NCBI GenBank assembly: GCA_021816565.1
Contig: JAKAXN010000313.1
Span: 1-5,590, forward strand
Origin: Actinomycetes bacterium
GTDB lineage: Bacteria; Actinomycetota; Acidimicrobiia; Acidimicrobiales; Palsa-688
Direction of reading: 5' to 3'
Length of the DNA: 5,590 nt
In this document: positions 1 through 5,377 of the stretch, piece by piece
How positions within the stretch are numbered: the first letter of the stretch is position 1
Layout: each line of letters starts with the position of its first letter
Notes under the pieces: generated by a model
What the model was told of the DNA's origin: nothing
The model's input: the letters and a program-made list of their open reading frames with translations, nothing else
Database searches by the model: none
Made by a program: the position numbers and the translations under genes

Positions 1-602
1 CGATCTACCTGCTCGTTGGCGTTCCAGGCGGCCGGGGTGACGGCCAGGACCTGGGTGTCGAGCCCGTTGGCCGCCGAGATGGTCTGGATCTGGGTGGCCA
101 GGTCGGTCATGGCCGCCTGCACCGCCGGGGTGTCGGCCGCCGAGTCGGGGCCGGCCAGCAGGGTCTGCAGCCGCTGCTGGGCGTCGCTCAGGTGGGGGAG
201 GGCGCCGGTGACGAGGGTGTCGTCGGCGGTGGCCAGGTGGGCCTGGGGGATGGCCACCACGTACACCCGGTAGGCGGTGAAGATGGTCTTGTAGTCGGCG
301 CGGGCCTGGGCGACGGTGGTGTCGGCGGCGATCTTGGCGCCGAGGGCCTGCAGCCCCGAGGTGTCGGAGGCGAACAGGTTGGAGATGGTGGTGGCGTCGG
401 CGGCGGTCAGGTGCTTCTTGGCCGAGATCTCCTGGCCGGCGGTGGCCATGGAGTCGACCCGGGCGGTGATCGCCGTCTGGGCCTGCGACTGGATCTGGGT
501 CAGGGTGGCGGGGTTGCCGGCGGCGAAGGCCGCGCCGGCCGAGCCCAGGGTGGCGATGGCTCCGACCGATACGGCGGCGAGGGTCTTCTGCAGTGCGGGC
601 AT
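1..602 (-). CDS. Secreted Ala/Thr-rich helical protein, function unknown (3' end outside window)
   Basis: I do not recognise a characterised family. The frame is open for 200 codons from ATG at 602 to the window edge, so the C-terminus is missing. Residues 1-27 form a signal peptide: one Lys at position 6, a hydrophobic stretch from about 8 to 26, and an AFA/A cleavage site after residue 27. The mature part has no cysteine, is rich in Ala, Thr, Gln and Asp, and reads as amphipathic helices. Its most distinctive stretch is residues 104-122, with the core YRVYVVAIPQAHL. Similar Tyr-rich helical segments occur, as far as I recall, in uncharacterised exported actinobacterial proteins. The start is supported by a perfect AGGAGG five bases upstream and by the signal peptide directly after it. 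The gene diverges from the 802-3201 exported-protein gene, so the two may share control. Codon use is almost entirely G/C-ending, like its neighbour. The coding call is firm; the function is unknown. Confidence 0.85.
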   Translation of the reverse strand, partial: MPALQKTLAAVSVGAIATLGSAGAAFAAGNPATLTQIQSQAQTAITARVDSMATAGQEISAKKHLTAADATTISNLFASDTSGLQALGAKIAADTTVAQARADYKTIFTAYRVYVVAIPQAHLATADDTLVTGALPHLSDAQQRLQTLLAGPDSAADTPAVQAAMTDLATQIQTISAANGLDTQVLAVTPAAWNANEQVD

Positions 603-607
603 CGGTA

Positions 608-613
608 CCTCCT
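608..613 (-). promoter_or_regulatory. Strong ribosome binding site of the minus-strand secreted-protein gene
   Basis: Read on the minus strand the sequence is AGGAGG, then TACCG, then ATG. It is a full match to the anti-Shine-Dalgarno sequence with a five-base spacer, and it fixes the start codon at 602. It is by far the strongest ribosome binding site in the window. Confidence 0.85.
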
Positions 614-628
614 CTTGAGGGTCCGTGG

Positions 629-649
629 CTCCGGGCGGGGTGCCCGGAG
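629..649 (-). promoter_or_regulatory. GC-rich hairpin in the leader of the minus-strand gene
   Basis: CTCCGGGC and GCCCGGAG form a perfect 8-bp inverted repeat around a five-base loop. On the minus strand it ends 26 bases upstream of the ATG and 15 bases upstream of the AGGAGG. If transcribed it would be a stable stem-loop in the 5' leader. It could stabilise the mRNA, tune translation or act as an operator. Nothing in the sequence separates these options. Confidence 0.5.
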
Positions 650-701
650 TACCGGTCACGAATCCTCACGGGCAGCTGTCAGGAAGCTGGCCGGGAAGTG
701 T

Positions 702-719
702 GCGGATTGTGTGATCCGC
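702..719. promoter_or_regulatory. Candidate operator dyad GCGGAT-N6-ATCCGC
   Basis: A perfect 6+6 bp inverted repeat lies around the spacer TGTGTG, 18 bp in total. It lies near the middle of the divergent spacer, 83 bases before the plus-strand start and 99 before the minus-strand start. Size and symmetry fit a dimeric helix-turn-helix regulator. No specific regulator can be named. Confidence 0.35.
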
Positions 720-732
720 TGGGCGCGCTGGC

Positions 733-749
733 GTCGAAGACCGTTCGAC
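733..749. promoter_or_regulatory. Candidate operator dyad GTCGAA-N5-TTCGAC
   Basis: A perfect 6+6 bp inverted repeat around GACCG lies 52 bases upstream of the plus-strand ATG. It could be a protein binding site or a small hairpin in the leader of the 802 gene. A 6-bp arm is short enough that chance is possible. Confidence 0.25.
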
Positions 750-789
750 CAACCAGACCGCCGGTAGCGGTGCGCCCAGACGAGGAAGC

Positions 790-795
790 GGAGAA
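790..795 (+). promoter_or_regulatory. Ribosome binding site of the 799-residue secreted-protein gene
   Basis: GGAGAA lies six bases before ATG 802, with the GGAG core eight bases before it. A second purine-rich match, GAGGAAG, lies further up at 782-788. Together with the signal peptide that begins at this ATG, this supports 802 as the start. Confidence 0.65.
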
Positions 796-801
796 CAGCA
801 G

Positions 802-3201
802 ATGATCAACTCGAGACCCCGGGCGGGGAGGAGGGTGCTTCGCTCCTCGCTGGCCGTCGGAGGCATGGCCGTGCTCGGCGCGGCGACCTCGCTCATCGGA
901 TTGTCCCCGGCCACGGCGGCCACGGCGGCCAATACGGCCGCCGTGCACGGCGCGTCCAGCACCCCCAACGTCCCGTCCGGCAACAGCGGAACCACCATCA
1001 ACCCGCTGCAGTACGGATGCCAGAACGACCATCCGACCTGCGGCAACAACGGCCCCAACCGGGGTGGGGTGGGCGAGTCCTACGCCTATCTCAACGGGCA
1101 GTACGTGCAGATCCTCTACACCGAGAACTGGTACTGCGACGCCAACGTGCCGTCGATGGCCACCACCGGCTGCGAGGCCGGGGCCGGTCCGTCGGCCAGC
1201 CCGTCGGCCACCTCCAGCGGGGGCACCGGGACCTCGCTCGGCAACACCACCCACGGCGACACCCTCTACATCCCGACGCCGCTGTTTGCCAACCCTCCGG
1301 CCACCCAGTGCGCGGCCGGCACGGCCACGATGGTCTGCATCGACCACCCGAAGACCATCGACCTGTCGCGCATCGCCGCGGCCCTGCCGGGTAACCCGTC
1401 GCCGTCGTCGGTCTCCAACGTGCCGATCCCGGCTCACAACCATGTGATCGCCACCCGCAACTCCGGCCGCCCGGAGTGGTGGAACGTGGAGGTGGTGGCC
1501 ACCGGTAGCCGCTCGACGTTCGACTCGCTGACCAGCGTGTCGGCCATCAACTCGGCGGTGGCGGCCAAGACCGCCGTGGCGGTGCCGACCAACGTGTTCC
1601 TGTTCTTCCAGGTCCTGCCAGGCACGGTGCCGGCGTCGGTGGCGTCCAACCCGGCCAACCTCAACGCCGACCAGTTCCCCCCCGGTAGCCCCGCCGGGGC
1701 CGCCCCCGCGCCCGGCGCGGCGAACCAGGCCGAGACCGGCACCACGTTCAACAACTTGAACTACGACTGCGGCCAGAGCGCCCCCAACTGCGAGAACGTC
1801 GGGATCGCCCACGGATGGGTGGCCGGCACGCCGGGCGCTCAGGGCCAGGACGTCCAGCTGCTCTACACCGAGCAGCAGTACTGCGATGCCTCGGTGGCCA
1901 ACGCCGGCGCCGCTCCCTGCGAGGTCGGCAAGCCGGCCTCCACGGTGCCGCCCGGGGTGAGCGATCCGACGGTCCCGACCGCGGCCAACTCCGCCCCCGG
2001 GGCTACCGGCGGTAACAGCCAGATCGACCCCCTGTACATCCCGGTGCCGCTCGGCTTCACCCCGACCTACTCGCAGTGCCCCTCGGCGATCAACTGCATC
2101 GACCATCCCATGACGGTCGACCTGTCGAACATCGCCCAGTACCTCCCCGGTCACCCCTCCCCGGCGTCGCTGAAGAGCGTGCCCCTGCCGAGCCACGACC
2201 ACGTGCTGCGCACCCGCAACGCGGACCAGCCGGAGTGGTGGAACGTCGAGGCCGTGCCCGTCACGTCCCAGGGCCAGCTTGACGCCATCGAGAACATGAA
2301 GAACCTGACCACCGCCGAGGAGCAGCCGTTCAATCCCACCAGCAACCCGGGTGGGGCGATCGACACCAACGTGTACCTGTGGTTCCAGACCCTGCCCGGC
2401 CAGGCGGTGGCCACCCCCGGCCCGGTGCAGACCAGCTGCATGTCCAAGCTGCCCGCCGGCCAGGTGGTGGCGTCCGCGCCGCTGGCCGACGGCACCGGCT
2501 ACGTGGAGGTCGACCGGGCCGGTGACGTGGCGACCTTCGGGGCGGCCACCTGCTACGGCTCGCTCAGCGGCGTCCACCTCAACGCCCCCATCGTCGGGGT
2601 TGCGACCGACCGCAGCACCGGCGGCTACTGGCTGGTGGCCTCCGACGGCGGGGTGTTCGCCTTCAACGCCCCGTTCTACGGCTCCACCGGCAACGTGCAT
2701 CTGAACAAGCCGATCGTCGGCATCGCCACCGACCTCAACAGCCAGGGCTACTACCTGGTGGCCTCCGACGGTGGGGTGTTCGCCTTCAACGAGCCGTTCG
2801 AGGGCTCCACCGGCGGTGTGCGCCTGAACCGCCCGGTGGTCGGCATGGCCGTCGATCCCACCCCCGGCCCCAACGGGGTCAGGGGCTACTGGCTGGTGGC
2901 CTCCGACGGCGGGGTGTTCGCCTTCAACGCCCCGTTCTACGGCTCCGCCGGTAACTTGCCGCTGGCCCAGCCGGTGGTGTCCCTGTCGCCGCTGTCGGAC
3001 GGCTCGGGTTACCGGCTGTTCGCCTCGGACGGGGGCGTGTTCGCCTATAACGCCCCGTTCAACGGCTCGGCGGCCGGGACCAAGCTGGCGGCGCCGGTGA
3101 TCTCGGGCGCTGGTGATAGCGGTACCGACGGCTACTGGGAGTTCGGCGCCGACGGCGGCGTGTTCAACTACAACGCCCCGTTCTACGGCTCCGCCGCCTG
3201 A
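802..3201 (+). CDS. Secreted protein: tandem six-Cys domain plus C-terminal propeller-like repeats
   Basis: The 799-residue protein starts with a signal peptide: basic residues 5-14, a hydrophobic core about 16-35, and a cleavage site after ATA at 39. The GRRVLR stretch is only a weak twin-arginine match. Residues 66-275 and 316-535 are two diverged copies of one domain. Each has six cysteines in matching order (73, 80, 112, 124, 170, 179 and 323, 330, 361, 373, 426, 432), a CIDHP motif, an HxH pair (212/214; 465/467) and PEWWNVE (224-230; 477-483). Each ends in an aromatic strand before LPG. I know of no named family for it. Residues 554-799 hold six blade-like repeats of about 41 residues with the core SDGGVFAFN-PFYGS, common in exported actinobacterial proteins and probably a beta-propeller. 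Fourteen cysteines in total suggest disulfides outside the cell. No cell-wall anchor or C-terminal membrane segment is seen, so release or binding through the repeats is inferred. No catalytic role can be assigned. Confidence 0.93.
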   Translation: MINSRPRAGRRVLRSSLAVGGMAVLGAATSLIGLSPATAATAANTAAVHGASSTPNVPSGNSGTTINPLQYGCQNDHPTCGNNGPNRGGVGESYAYLNGQYVQILYTENWYCDANVPSMATTGCEAGAGPSASPSATSSGGTGTSLGNTTHGDTLYIPTPLFANPPATQCAAGTATMVCIDHPKTIDLSRIAAALPGNPSPSSVSNVPIPAHNHVIATRNSGRPEWWNVEVVATGSRSTFDSLTSVSAINSAVAAKTAVAVPTNVFLFFQVLPGTVPASVASNPANLNADQFPPGSPAGAAPAPGAANQAETGTTFNNLNYDCGQSAPNCENVGIAHGWVAGTPGAQGQDVQLLYTEQQYCDASVANAGAAPCEVGKPASTVPPGVSDPTVPTAANSAPGATGGNSQIDPLYIPVPLGFTPTYSQCPSAINCIDHPMTVDLSNIAQYLPGHPSPASLKSVPLPSHDHVLRTRNADQPEWWNVEAVPVTSQGQLDAIENMKNLTTAEEQPFNPTSNPGGAIDTNVYLWFQTLPGQAVATPGPVQTSCMSKLPAGQVVASAPLADGTGYVEVDRAGDVATFGAATCYGSLSGVHLNAPIVGVATDRSTGGYWLVASDGGVFAFNAPFYGSTGNVHLNKPIVGIATDLNSQGYYLVASDGGVFAFNEPFEGSTGGVRLNRPVVGMAVDPTPGPNGVRGYWLVASDGGVFAFNAPFYGSAGNLPLAQPVVSLSPLSDGSGYRLFASDGGVFAYNAPFNGSAAGTKLAAPVISGAGDSGTDGYWEFGADGGVFNYNAPFYGSAA
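997..1626 (+). repeat. First copy of the six-Cys WWNVE domain (residues 66-275)
   Basis: This unit runs from NPLQYGC to FFQVLPG. Cysteine spacing is 7, 32, 12, 46 and 9 residues. It contains QILYTENWYC, DTLYIPTPL, CIDHPKTIDLS, HNHVIATRN and PEWWNVEVV. A Ser/Gly/Thr-rich insert lies between cysteines 4 and 5. The later copy matches it in order along its whole length, so this is a domain duplication inside one gene. Confidence 0.8.
1747..2406 (+). repeat. Second copy of the six-Cys WWNVE domain (residues 316-535)
   Basis: This unit runs from FNNLNYDC to WFQTLPG. Cysteine spacing is 7, 31, 12, 53 and 6 residues. It contains QLLYTEQQYC, DPLYIPVPL, CIDHPMTVDLS, HDHVLRTRN and PEWWNVEAV. Outside these motifs the two copies differ clearly in protein and DNA, so the duplication is old. 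A Pro/Ala/Gly-rich linker (about residues 276-315) joins them. Confidence 0.8.
2623..2685 (+). repeat. 63-bp exact DNA repeat, copy A (blade 2)
   Basis: These 63 bases encode GYWLVASDGGVFAFNAPFYGS. They are identical base for base with 2884-2946, while the blade between them (2746-2808) differs at several positions. Identity ends exactly at both borders of the segment. Confidence 0.9.
2884..2946 (+). repeat. 63-bp exact DNA repeat, copy B (blade 4)
   Basis: This is the second copy of the 63-base segment. It lies 261 bases (87 codons) downstream of copy A, so recombination between the copies would remove two blades in frame. Confidence 0.9.
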
Positions 3202-3219
3202 GCGCAGCCGTGCGGGTGG

Positions 3220-3244
3220 CAGCCGGCCCTCCGGGCGCCGGCTG
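3220..3244 (+). terminator. First of two tandem 3' hairpins
   Basis: CAGCCGGC and GCCGGCTG form a perfect 8-bp stem around a nine-base loop, starting 19 bases after the stop codon of the secreted-protein gene. There is no U-run after it. It may protect the 3' end or assist the stronger hairpin that follows. Confidence 0.5.
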
Positions 3245-3251
3245 AGAGCAC

Positions 3252-3279
3252 AGGGGGCGGGGCTTCGGCCCCGCCCCCT
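3252..3279 (+). terminator. Strong terminator hairpin with UUCG loop
   Basis: AGGGGGCGGGGC, loop TTCG, then its exact reverse complement give a perfect 12-bp stem. The loop is a C(UUCG)G tetraloop, one of the most stable known. The tail is pyrimidine-rich (TCCCTTCCCC) but not a U-run, as is common in high-GC actinobacteria. It lies 51 bases after the stop of the secreted-protein gene and separates that gene from pabBC. Confidence 0.85.
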
Positions 3280-3296
3280 TCCCTTCCCCCCGCCCG

Positions 3297-3338
3297 GTCC
3301 GGGGCCGCACCCGCTGAAGGCGGCGCCGGCCATTTCCA
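3297..3338. repeat. Intergenic repeat element, copy 1 (upstream of pabBC)
   Basis: This 42-base stretch matches 5305-5345 in 37 of 42 aligned columns, with one gap. It includes identical blocks of 11 bases (GTCCGGGGCCG) and 17 bases (GAAGGCGGCGCCGGCCA, at 3316-3332). It lies in non-coding DNA just after the terminator of the upstream gene and 128 bases before pabBC. Confidence 0.7.
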
Positions 3339-3431
3339 GACGCCGCGTTCGGCTACCCGCTGTCTCGGACCGACCCCCGAATCACGCCACTTCTTCGCCG
3401 CATCCACTCGCTGGGCAGCCGTCACCGCGGC

Positions 3432-3443
3432 GGGCGGCCGCCC
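3432..3443. promoter_or_regulatory. 12-bp perfect palindrome GGGCGGCCGCCC
   Basis: The palindrome has no spacer and its last base is the first base of the large dyad at 3443-3479. It may be part of a composite operator for pabBC, but an all-G/C palindrome is easier to get by chance in this base composition. Confidence 0.3.
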
Positions 3444-3479
3444 CGGGACCGGTCATGCTGTTGGTATGACCGGTCCCGG
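3443..3479 (+). promoter_or_regulatory. Perfect 14-bp inverted repeat over the pabBC start codon
   Basis: CCGGGACCGGTCAT, a nine-base loop GCTGTTGGT, then ATGACCGGTCCCGG. The start codon 3466-3468 is the first three bases of the 3' arm. If the RNA begins upstream, the ATG would be locked in a 14-bp stem. If the transcript is leaderless, the dyad can only act in DNA, as an operator across the -10 and start site. Either way it is likely to control this gene. Confidence 0.65.
3454..3459 (+). promoter_or_regulatory. Candidate -10 element for a leaderless pabBC transcript
   Basis: CATGCT keeps the two most conserved -10 bases, A at position 2 and T at position 6, and ends six bases before ATG 3466. 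That spacing would start the RNA at or next to the ATG. No Shine-Dalgarno sequence is present, which fits leaderless translation. No -35 element is evident. Confidence 0.3.
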
Positions 3480-5304
3480 AGAGGCGACCTCCCCGCAGCC
3501 CCCGACCCGGCCGGTTCCCTACGCCCGCTTCGATGATCTGCGCCGCGGGGAGGGCCTCGTCTTCGATTCCCCAGGCGCTCCGGTGCTGGTCGCGGCGAGA
3601 CCTCACGAGGTCCTGCCGGTGCTGCGGGCTGTGCAGCAGGCGACGGCAGACGGTGCGTGGGCGGCCGGTTTCGTCGGCTACGAGGCGGCCGCCGGGCTGG
3701 CTGCTGGGCTACCGGTTCGGGTGGTGAGGGGTGGCGACCCGGGCAGGGACCTGCCGCTGGTCTGGTTCGGCCTGTTCCCGGCCCCCCGGCGGGTGCACGC
3801 CCTCGGCGGCGGGCCGGAGCCGGCGGAATGGTCGGCTGGCCCGTGGATCCCTGACTGCAGCCGGTCGGGATACGAGGCGAAGGTCGAAGCTGTCCGTGAG
3901 CGGATCGCCGCCGGCGACACCTACCAGTGCAACCTGACGGTGCGGTTGCGATCGTCGCTGCAGGGCGACCTGCTCGGGTTCTACCGCGACCTGGCGCTGG
4001 CCCAGAGGGGTGGCTACAACGCCTACCTGGACACGGGACGTTTCGTGGTGGCGAGCGCCTCACCCGAGCTGTTCTTCGACTGGCGGGAGGACCGGGTGAC
4101 GACCCGCCCGATGAAAGGCACGTCCGCCCGGGGACGCTTCGCGGCAGAGGACGCCCAGCGGGCGGTCAGCCTGGCCGATTCGGCCAAGGACCGCGCCGAG
4201 AACGTGATGATCGTCGACCTGCTGCGCAACGATCTCGGGAAGCTGGCGGAGTGGGGCAGCGTCGAAGTGCCGGCGCTTTTGGACCTGGAGCGTTACGAGA
4301 CGCTGTGGCATCTCACCTCCACGGTCACCGCCCGCCCCCGGCCGGCGACGGCGCTGGTCGACGTGTTCGAGGCGCTGTTCCCCTGCGGCTCGGTGACCGG
4401 CGCTCCCAAGAGCGCAGCCATGGCCCTCATCGCCGAGCTCGAGGACAGCTGCCGGGGGGTCTACTGCGGCGCGATCGGCGTCGTCGCCCCTCCCGGCTCC
4501 CCGTTCGAGGCCCGTTTCAACGTGGCGATCCGCACTGCGGTGGTCGATACCGTCACAGGCGCCGCCGTCTTCGGTACCGGCGGGGGCATCACCTGGGATT
4601 CGAACGCCGACGCCGAGCATGCCGAGCTGTTGGCCAAGGCGGCCATTCTCTCCAGGCCGGCCGAGGAGTTCCAGCTCTTCGAGACGATCGGCTGCCGGCC
4701 CGGTGAGGGCCTGCGCAACCTGGACCGCCACCTGGCCCGTCTGGCGTCATCGGCCGGCTACTTCGGGTTCGCCTTCGACGAGGCAGTCACCCGCTCCCGC
4801 CTCGTTGAGCTCTCCGGGGCCGACGAGCCTTTCAGGTTGAAGGTCGTGCTTTCTCGGGACGGTGAATTGTCGTTCCAAACGTCGGCGATGCCGCCCCCGC
4901 AACCCCGGCCGGTCCGCCTGGAGCTCGACGGTGAGCCGGTCGACTCGTCGCAGGTGTGGCTCTACCACAAGACCACCCGTCGCGGGGTCTATGAGACCAG
5001 GGCCGCTCGCCATCGCGGAGCCGACGACGTCGTACTCGTCAACGAGCGCGGTGAGCTCACCGAGACCACCATCGCCAATCTGGCGCTCCGCCTGGGCGGC
5101 AGATGGTGGACTCCGCCTGTGGAATCGGGCTGCCTACCCGGTGTGGAACGGCAGCGTCTGGTGGAGGACGGCCGGCTCACCGAGCGGGTGCTTCGATGCG
5201 AGGATCTCCACCGGGCGGAGGCGATAGCGGTGGTGAGCTCCCTCCGGGGCTGGCGGGCCGCCACCTTGGCGCCCGGACGGTCTGCCGGTACGCCAGGGGG
5301 CTGA
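3466..5304 (+). CDS. pabB: Fused aminodeoxychorismate synthase component I / aminodeoxychorismate lyase (PabB-PabC)
   Basis: This 612-residue cytoplasmic enzyme joins two steps of 4-aminobenzoate synthesis for folate. The PabB part (about 18-395) aminates chorismate with ammonia from a PabA partner; the PabC part (about 400-605) should release pyruvate to give 4-aminobenzoate. PabB signs are GDTYQCNL, ASASPELFF, PMKGT with Lys217, ENVMIVDLLRND (245-256), CGSVTGAPK (307-315), FNVAIRTA and GGGITWDS (372-379) with Glu384 after it. Lys217 is the active-site lysine that marks PabB; anthranilate synthases usually have Ala there (PIAGT). The C-terminal part shows FQLFETI (402-408), YHKTTRRGVYE with the PLP-binding Lys502, ELTETTIANLAL with Glu533, and LPGVERQ (557-563), all class IV aminotransferase-fold signs. 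The linker is very short. The length is normal for such fusions and no key residue is missing. No pabA or other folate gene is in view. The start at 3466 gives the expected N-terminus, without a ribosome binding site. Confidence 0.95.
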   Translation: MTGPGEATSPQPPTRPVPYARFDDLRRGEGLVFDSPGAPVLVAARPHEVLPVLRAVQQATADGAWAAGFVGYEAAAGLAAGLPVRVVRGGDPGRDLPLVWFGLFPAPRRVHALGGGPEPAEWSAGPWIPDCSRSGYEAKVEAVRERIAAGDTYQCNLTVRLRSSLQGDLLGFYRDLALAQRGGYNAYLDTGRFVVASASPELFFDWREDRVTTRPMKGTSARGRFAAEDAQRAVSLADSAKDRAENVMIVDLLRNDLGKLAEWGSVEVPALLDLERYETLWHLTSTVTARPRPATALVDVFEALFPCGSVTGAPKSAAMALIAELEDSCRGVYCGAIGVVAPPGSPFEARFNVAIRTAVVDTVTGAAVFGTGGGITWDSNADAEHAELLAKAAILSRPAEEFQLFETIGCRPGEGLRNLDRHLARLASSAGYFGFAFDEAVTRSRLVELSGADEPFRLKVVLSRDGELSFQTSAMPPPQPRPVRLELDGEPVDSSQVWLYHKTTRRGVYETRAARHRGADDVVLVNERGELTETTIANLALRLGGRWWTPPVESGCLPGVERQRLVEDGRLTERVLRCEDLHRAEAIAVVSSLRGWRAATLAPGRSAGTPGG

Positions 5305-5345
5305 GTCCGGGGCCGGACCCCCGAAGGCGGCGCCGGCCAATACCA
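5305..5345. repeat. Intergenic repeat element, copy 2 (directly after pabBC)
   Basis: This copy begins at the base after the pabBC stop codon. It starts with GTCCGG-GG-CCGGAC, a small inverted repeat absent as such from copy 1, followed by the shared 17-base core at 5323-5339. GGCCGG and CCGGCC can pair across it, so it could serve as a 3' hairpin for pabBC. Its last bases, TACCAT (5341-5346 with the next base), resemble a -10 element for the downstream gene, but only weakly. Confidence 0.65.
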
Positions 5346-5365
5346 TCGGCGGTACCGCAAGCGTC

Positions 5366-5372
5366 GAAGAGG
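5366..5372 (+). promoter_or_regulatory. Ribosome binding site of the Bax inhibitor-1-like gene
   Basis: GAAGAGG lies five bases before GTG 5378. It favours this GTG over the in-frame ATG at 5390, which would be 17 bases away. Another in-frame GTG at 5372 overlaps the site and is therefore unlikely. Confidence 0.55.
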
Positions 5373-5377
5373 TGCCA

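Larger units (their letters stand above)
603..801. promoter_or_regulatory. Divergent intergenic control region
   Basis: This 199-base spacer separates two genes for exported proteins that point away from each other, so both promoters should lie here. I cannot place a convincing -35/-10 pair on either strand. What can be seen is a series of perfect short inverted repeats: 8+8 bp at 629-649, 6+6 bp at 702-719, 6+6 bp at 733-749, and ACCGC/GCGGT at 757-771. No conserved element of the known c-di-AMP (ydaO) or cobalamin riboswitches is visible. Confidence 0.6.
2461..3198 (+). repeat. Six blade-like repeats, probable beta-propeller (residues 554-799)
   Basis: Repeat units start near residues 554, 596, 637, 678, 724 and 765. 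They are about 42, 41, 41, 46, 41 and 35 residues long. The pattern is P-[IV]-V-G-x-A, a turn with D/S/G, G-Y-W-L-V-A-S-D-G-G-V-F-A-F-N, then P-F-Y-G-S. The first unit is the most diverged (DRAGDVATFG in place of the core) and has an extra cysteine at 584. The last unit stops at YGSAA, right at the stop codon. Six units would close one propeller; an open repeat rod is the alternative. Confidence 0.75.

Noticed and set aside
192..767. A plus-strand open frame opposite the minus-strand secreted-protein gene
   Set aside because: The product is mostly Gly, Val and Asp without recognisable structure, and the minus strand has a perfect ribosome binding site and signal peptide.
603..801. A riboswitch such as the c-di-AMP type often found before actinobacterial cell-wall genes
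   Set aside because: None of the conserved blocks can be seen, and both leaders are probably too short.
808..844. Twin-arginine export signal in the 802-3201 protein
   Set aside because: GRRVLR lacks the Ser/Thr and Phe of the usual motif, and a protein with fourteen cysteines fits Sec export and oxidation outside the cell better.
679..3333. An 884-codon open frame on the minus strand, antisense to the secreted-protein gene
   Set aside because: Its product is a low-complexity Gly/Arg/His/Val-rich string with no domain, it spans the divergent promoter region and terminator, and it mirrors the codon bias of the real gene. The plus-strand frame has a signal peptide, paired domains and repeats.
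651..3474. ACCGGTCA in the divergent spacer (651-658) and in the pabBC dyad (3448-3455), suggesting a shared regulator
   Set aside because: An 8-base match containing ACCGGT is expected by chance in such GC-rich DNA, and the spacer copy lacks the second arm.
4060..4731. A 223-codon minus-strand frame inside pabBC
   Set aside because: It lies entirely within a gene with full family motifs and encodes an Arg/Gly-rich product, as expected for a shadow in high-GC DNA.
731..5370. The 10-mer GCGTCGAAGA at 731-740 and 5361-5370, upstream of two genes
   Set aside because: The distances to the start codons differ (62 and 8 bases) and the flanks do not match, so it is probably chance.
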